Position numbers and translations under genes: made by a program
Shown: positions 22,701-25,770 of the stretch, one piece after another
How positions within the stretch are numbered: position 1 is the first letter of the stretch
How the letters are laid out: each line of letters opens with the position of its first letter
Notes under the pieces: generated by a model
Seen by the model: only the letters and a program-made list of their open reading frames with translations
Database searches by the model: none
Told to the model about the DNA's origin: nothing
Assembly (NCBI GenBank): GCA_903847655.1
Contig: CAINEG010000104.1
Span: 1-25,770 of the forward strand
Length of the DNA: 25,770 nt
Origin: an uncultured Bacteroidota bacterium
GTDB taxonomy: Bacteria > Bacteroidota > Bacteroidia > Chitinophagales > Chitinophagaceae
Direction of reading: 5' to 3'

Positions 22701-24290
22701 GACGATTGGATTGGTAAAACAAGACATGCTACTCCAGGTGTGGGTTTGATTTCTCCTCCACCCCATCATGATATTTATTCTATCGAAGATTTATCTCAAT
22801 TAATATTTGATTTAAAAAATGCCAATCGTGCTGCAAGAATTAATGTCAAATTAGTTTCTAAAGCAGGCGTGGGTACAATCGCTGCTGGTGTAACCAAAGC
22901 AAAAGCAGATGTAGTATTAATTGCTGGCTTTGATGGAGGTACAGGCGCTTCTCCATTAAGTTCTATCAAGCATGCTGGTTTACCTTGGGAATTAGGCTTG
23001 GCCGAAACTCATCAAACCTTAGTAAAAAATAAATTGCGCAGCCGTGTTGTAGTGCAAGCTGATGGCCAAATGAAAACTGGTCGTGACATTGCCATTGCTA
23101 CCTTATTGGGTGCAGAAGAATGGGGCGTGGCTACAGCTGCCTTAATCGTAGAAGGATGTATTATGATGCGCAAATGTCATATGAATACTTGCCCTGTGGG
23201 TGTGGCTACACAAGATCCAGAATTGCGTAAACGCTTTACTGGAGACCCTGATCATGTGGTTCATTTTTTTGAATTCATTACTCAAGAGCTTCGTGAAATT
23301 ATGGCCGAGCTTGGTTATAAAACCATCAATGAAATGGTGGGTCAAGTAGATGCCTTAACCATGCGTGAAAACATTACCCATTGGAAATATAAGAATTTAG
23401 ATTTAAGCGATGTATTGTACAAAGAACCTGCTGAACCAGGGGTGGGCTTGTATCAAACAGAAGCACAGGACCATTTAATGAGTGATGTATTGGATTGGAA
23501 ATTACTAGATGCAGCAAAACCTGCCATCGAAAAGCAAGAAAAAGTAAAAGCCAATTTTACCATTAAGAATACCGATCGTACCACCGGTACCATCGTATCT
23601 AACGAAATCACCAAAGTGTACAAAGCAGAAGGCTTACCAGAAGATACGATTCATTTTAAATTCAATGGAACTGCTGGCCAAAGTTTTGGCGCTTTCAATA
23701 CCAAGGGCGTGACTTTAGAATTAGAAGGCGATGCCAATGATTATTTTGGCAAAGGTTTGAGTGGCGCACAACTAATTGTGTACCCCGATAAAAAAGCAAG
23801 CTTTGTTCCAGAAGAAAATATTATTATCGGTAACGTGGCATTTTATGGCGCTACTAGCGGTAAGGCCTATATAAGAGGCAAAGCAGGGGAAAGATTTGCT
23901 GTAAGAAATTCTGGAGCTACGGTGGTGGTTGAAGGCATCGGTGATCATGGTTGTGAATACATGACCGGAGGCATTGCTGTTATTTTAGGCGCTACTGGTA
24001 GAAATTTCGCAGCGGGTATGAGTGGAGGAATTGCTTATGTATATGATGTACAAAATAACTTTGATGTTTTATGTAATAAAGAAATGGTAGCCTTAGAAGC
24101 CACAGATAAAGAAGATCATATTTTGTTGCATAAATTAATTCAAGCACATTTGGACAAAACGGGAAGTGCCGTCGCTAAATTTATTTTAGCCGATTTTGAC
24201 AATCAACTGAAACATATGGTCAAAGTGTTTCCTACTGATTACAAAAAAGCATTACAAAAACAAAAAGCAAAATTAACTGCTGCTAAATAA
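19767..24290 (+). CDS. gltB: Glutamate synthase large subunit
   Basis: This 1507-residue enzyme converts glutamine and 2-oxoglutarate to two glutamates. The Ntn amidotransferase nucleophile is C19 in HDACGIGF, so an 18-residue propeptide must be removed. The amidotransferase domain continues with MEHRGACG, RFATNTFPSW and HNGEINTLQGN. The central domain and FMN barrel follow, with AKPGEGGQLPG, TPGVGLISPPPHHD and GFDGGTGASPL. The 3Fe-4S cysteines are C1131-x5-C1137-x4-C1142. The C-terminal beta-helix GXGXG domain includes FGAFNTKGV and GGIAVILG. All parts are complete. The small subunit gene starts 5 bases downstream. Confidence 0.97.
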   Translation: MTKTKNLGLYNPAYEHDACGIGFVANIKGVKSHQNVTDGLTILENMEHRGACGCEVNTGDGAGIMIQIPHEFFFDELLHQGIHLPDLNEYGVGFIFFPNDKAILVECKEIFARAAEKLGIEIIGYRKVPVIKDSIGPSALSVEPIMEQVFVKKPDHITNPEDFERKLFILKNYASHTINNSIKKEAIGFYMASLSQRVIVYKGQLTSHQVREYFPDLSDKRVTSAFGLVHSRFATNTFPSWKLAQPFRYIAHNGEINTLQGNLNWLRSNEHGFLSPYFSKEELDMILPVVTANQSDSACLDNLIELLTLSGRSLPHVMMMLIPEAWDGNELMDPVKKAFYEFHAAFMEPWDGPASISFTDGKIIGATLDRNGLRPSRYCVTNDDRVIMASETGALPVDQSTIIEKGRLQPGKMFVVDMEAGKIISDTDLKQKICAQQPYGDWLNKYKIRLEELPEPRIQFTHLEHDQIFKYQKAFGYTKEDIENIITPMALDGKEPIGSMGTDTPLAVLSDQPQHITSYFKQLFAQVTNPPIDPIRERMVMSLATFVGSQGNLLVEDPMASHCVALKHPILNNHELEKIRSIDTGVFQAKTLQCYFRADGKEGSLKRGLDRLCRYAVDAVEDGFEVIVLTDRSIDSEHAAIPTLLACASVHHHLIRKGLRGKVGIIVEAGDVWEVHHYACLIGFGATAINPYMALSTIRDRKIEGKMVTELDEKYLKKNYIKAVNEGLYKVFSKMGISTLQSYQGAQIFEIIGINKEVVNRHFTGAISRIDGMGLDEIAKEILAKHELAFAKKSSLVDRLTEGGVYQWKRRGEFHLFNPQTIHLLQHSTKANDYASFKKYSKLVNDQTEKACTLRGLFDFKPTRPSISIDEVEPASSIYKRFATGAMSFGSISWEAHTTLAIAMNRLGGKSNTGEGGEDEIRYQKLPNGDSMRSAIKQVASARFGVTSYYLSEADELQIKMAQGAKPGEGGQLPGDKVDDWIGKTRHATPGVGLISPPPHHDIYSIEDLSQLIFDLKNANRAARINVKLVSKAGVGTIAAGVTKAKADVVLIAGFDGGTGASPLSSIKHAGLPWELGLAETHQTLVKNKLRSRVVVQADGQMKTGRDIAIATLLGAEEWGVATAALIVEGCIMMRKCHMNTCPVGVATQDPELRKRFTGDPDHVVHFFEFITQELREIMAELGYKTINEMVGQVDALTMRENITHWKYKNLDLSDVLYKEPAEPGVGLYQTEAQDHLMSDVLDWKLLDAAKPAIEKQEKVKANFTIKNTDRTTGTIVSNEITKVYKAEGLPEDTIHFKFNGTAGQSFGAFNTKGVTLELEGDANDYFGKGLSGAQLIVYPDKKASFVPEENIIIGNVAFYGATSGKAYIRGKAGERFAVRNSGATVVVEGIGDHGCEYMTGGIAVILGATGRNFAAGMSGGIAYVYDVQNNFDVLCNKEMVALEATDKEDHILLHKLIQAHLDKTGSAVAKFILADFDNQLKHMVKVFPTDYKKALQKQKAKLTAAK

Positions 24291-24295
24291 AGTAT

Positions 24296-25770
24296 ATGGG
24301 TAAGCCAACTGGATTTAAAGAATTTACAAGAGAACTACCTTCCAAACTAGCTGTTAAGGAAAGAAAGAAAAATTATAAAGAATTTGTTACGCTATTGCCT
24401 GAACAAAAGTTGAATGAGCAATCTGCACGTTGTATGAATTGTGGCGTACCCTTTTGTCATAGTGGTTGCCCATTAGGTAATATCATTCCTGAATTCAATG
24501 ATGCAGTGTATCGCAAAGAATGGAAGGACGCATACGAAATATTAATTTCTACCAATAATTTTCCAGAATTTACTGGAAGAATTTGTCCTGCCCCTTGCGA
24601 AAGCGCTTGCGTATTGGGCATCAACCAACCCGCAGTCACCATTGAAGAAATTGAAAAACATATTATTGAAATAGCCTTTGACAAAGGTTTTGTTAAACCA
24701 CGTAAACCCAACTTAAGAACTGGCAAAAAAGTGGCTGTCATAGGTTCAGGCCCTGCAGGTTTGGCTACTGCTGCACAATTGAATTATGCGGGACATGAAG
24801 TGACGGTCTATGAAAGAGATCCAAAACCAGGCGGCTTATTGCGTTTTGGCATTCCCGATTTTAAATTAGAAAAATCTGTAGTAGAAAGACGTATTAATGT
24901 ACTAGAAGAAGAAGGGGTTCGTTTTATTTGTAATGCCCATGTGGGGGTGAATATAAGAGTCAATGACATCATGCGTGATTATCATGCAGTAGTCTTGGCC
25001 GGTGGATCTACCATACCAAGAGATTTAAACATTCCTGGTCGTGATTTAAAAGGTGTGCATTATGCTATGGAATTTTTAAAGCAACAAAATAAAAGAGTAA
25101 GTAATTTGCCCTTAGAGGAAGCCGAAATTATGGCGACCCAAAAAAATGTAGTAGTGATTGGTGGTGGGGATACTGGAAGTGATTGTGTAGGCACCTCCAA
25201 TAGACATGATGCAAAATCTGTGACTCAATTTGAATTGTTACCCAAGCCTCCTGAAACCAGAGCGAATTATATGCCTTGGCCTACCTACCCTATGTTATTA
25301 AAAACTACTACTTCCCATGAGGAAGGGGCGGATAGAATTTGGGGAGTGGCTACTAAATCATTCATTGGAGATGCAGATGGAAATTTAAAAGCATTACAAA
25401 TAGTAGATTTGGAATGGACCAATGCGGCTGATGGAAGACCAAGTAAGTTTACGGAGAAAGCGGGAAGTGAAAGAGAAATTCCTTGCGAAATAGCCTTGCT
25501 CGCCATGGGATTCTTACACCCAGAACCAAGCGGCCTATTGGATGAATTAGGAATTGAATTGGACGAACGCGGAAATGTAAAAGCCACCGAACAAGCTTAT
25601 CAAACCAATATAGCCAAAGTATTCACAGCTGGAGACATGCGCCGTGGGCAATCGCTAGTGGTATGGGCCATTAGTGAAGGAAGAGAATGTGCACGCAAAG
25701 TAGACATTTATCTAACTGGCGCTTCTTTATTGGAATCAAAAGACAGCAGTTTGTTTTTTCAACAGGGTTA
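24296..25770 (+). CDS. gltD: Glutamate synthase small subunit, 3' end beyond the window
   Basis: The frame starts MGKPTGFKEFTRELPSKLAV and stays open for 491 codons to the window edge. Near the N-terminus are two cysteine groups for 4Fe-4S clusters: CMNCGVPFCHSGCPLGN from C46 and CPAPCESAC about 45 residues later. Two Rossmann motifs follow: FAD-binding VAVIGSGPAGLA and NADPH-binding VVVIGGGDTGSDC, then the C-terminal FAD motif VFTAGDMRRGQSLVVWAI. The subunit feeds electrons from NAD(P)H to GltB. Family members are 470-500 residues long and the last two visible bases are TA after QQG, so the stop codon may be split by the edge. Confidence 0.96.
   Translation, partial: MGKPTGFKEFTRELPSKLAVKERKKNYKEFVTLLPEQKLNEQSARCMNCGVPFCHSGCPLGNIIPEFNDAVYRKEWKDAYEILISTNNFPEFTGRICPAPCESACVLGINQPAVTIEEIEKHIIEIAFDKGFVKPRKPNLRTGKKVAVIGSGPAGLATAAQLNYAGHEVTVYERDPKPGGLLRFGIPDFKLEKSVVERRINVLEEEGVRFICNAHVGVNIRVNDIMRDYHAVVLAGGSTIPRDLNIPGRDLKGVHYAMEFLKQQNKRVSNLPLEEAEIMATQKNVVVIGGGDTGSDCVGTSNRHDAKSVTQFELLPKPPETRANYMPWPTYPMLLKTTTSHEEGADRIWGVATKSFIGDADGNLKALQIVDLEWTNAADGRPSKFTEKAGSEREIPCEIALLAMGFLHPEPSGLLDELGIELDERGNVKATEQAYQTNIAKVFTAGDMRRGQSLVVWAISEGRECARKVDIYLTGASLLESKDSSLFFQQG

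Noticed and set aside
1..25770. CRISPR arrays, tRNA or rRNA genes, transposases, phage or defence genes
   Set aside because: I looked for spaced direct repeats, cloverleaf-like sequences and transposase or nuclease motifs and found none; gene content is housekeeping and respiratory.

Overview
The window looks like a chromosomal segment of a Bacteroidota bacterium, probably close to Chitinophagaceae. I infer this from low GC, from promoters matching TAnnTTTG (one with a full TTTG-N19-TAnnTTTG), from few Shine-Dalgarno sequences, from a fused CcoN-CcoO oxidase subunit, and from the sequence character of the conserved proteins. Taxonomy is inference from family resemblance only. There are no rRNA or tRNA genes, insertion sequences, phage genes or CRISPR arrays, and no gene-free stretch longer than 300 bases.

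Region 1 (about 1-11750) is devoted to a cbb3-type, high-affinity cytochrome c oxidase. A plus-strand pair encodes a soluble PAS histidine kinase (162-1430) and a response regulator whose output is a CRP/FNR-type domain (1440-2501). They run head-on into a long minus-strand operon, read from 9184 down to 2513: ccoS, fused ccoN-ccoO, ccoQ, ccoP, ccoG, ccoH (fixH), a TauE/SafE/UreH-like membrane protein and a small unknown protein. Two of these genes (ccoS, ccoQ) encode only 55 residues each. Upstream, the copper P-type ATPase CcoI is split into two reading frames by a -1 shift near 11185-11218.

The most interesting signal is regulatory. The cco operon promoter (9201-9231) is preceded by two tandem palindromes of the form TGA-N6-TCA, the core recognised by CRP/FNR proteins, with centres exactly 22 bp apart (9237.5 and 9259.5). 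The gap upstream of ccoI has the same arrangement, two TGA-N6-TCA sites 22 bp apart (11709.5 and 11731.5). The regulator keeps the Glu and Arg spaced as in CRP and FNR recognition helices, and the kinase PAS keeps a His at the FixL haem-ligand position. Together this suggests a self-contained oxygen or redox circuit in which the roles of rhizobial FixJ and FixK are merged into one protein.

Region 2 (11742-19581) is mostly housekeeping: a C-terminal processing protease (minus), a divergent BadF/BadG-type N-acetylglucosamine kinase-like protein with a conserved unknown protein (plus), a small TPR protein (minus), the electron transfer flavoprotein genes etfB-etfA (plus), an atypical short-chain dehydrogenase with a cupin (minus), then a bifunctional-nuclease-family protein with a UVR tail and ispE (plus).

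Region 3 (19582-25770) holds the two glutamate synthase genes: gltB (1507 aa) and gltD. The window ends inside gltD, 491 codons in and probably almost at its stop. A 185-base leader with overlapping inverted repeats precedes gltB.
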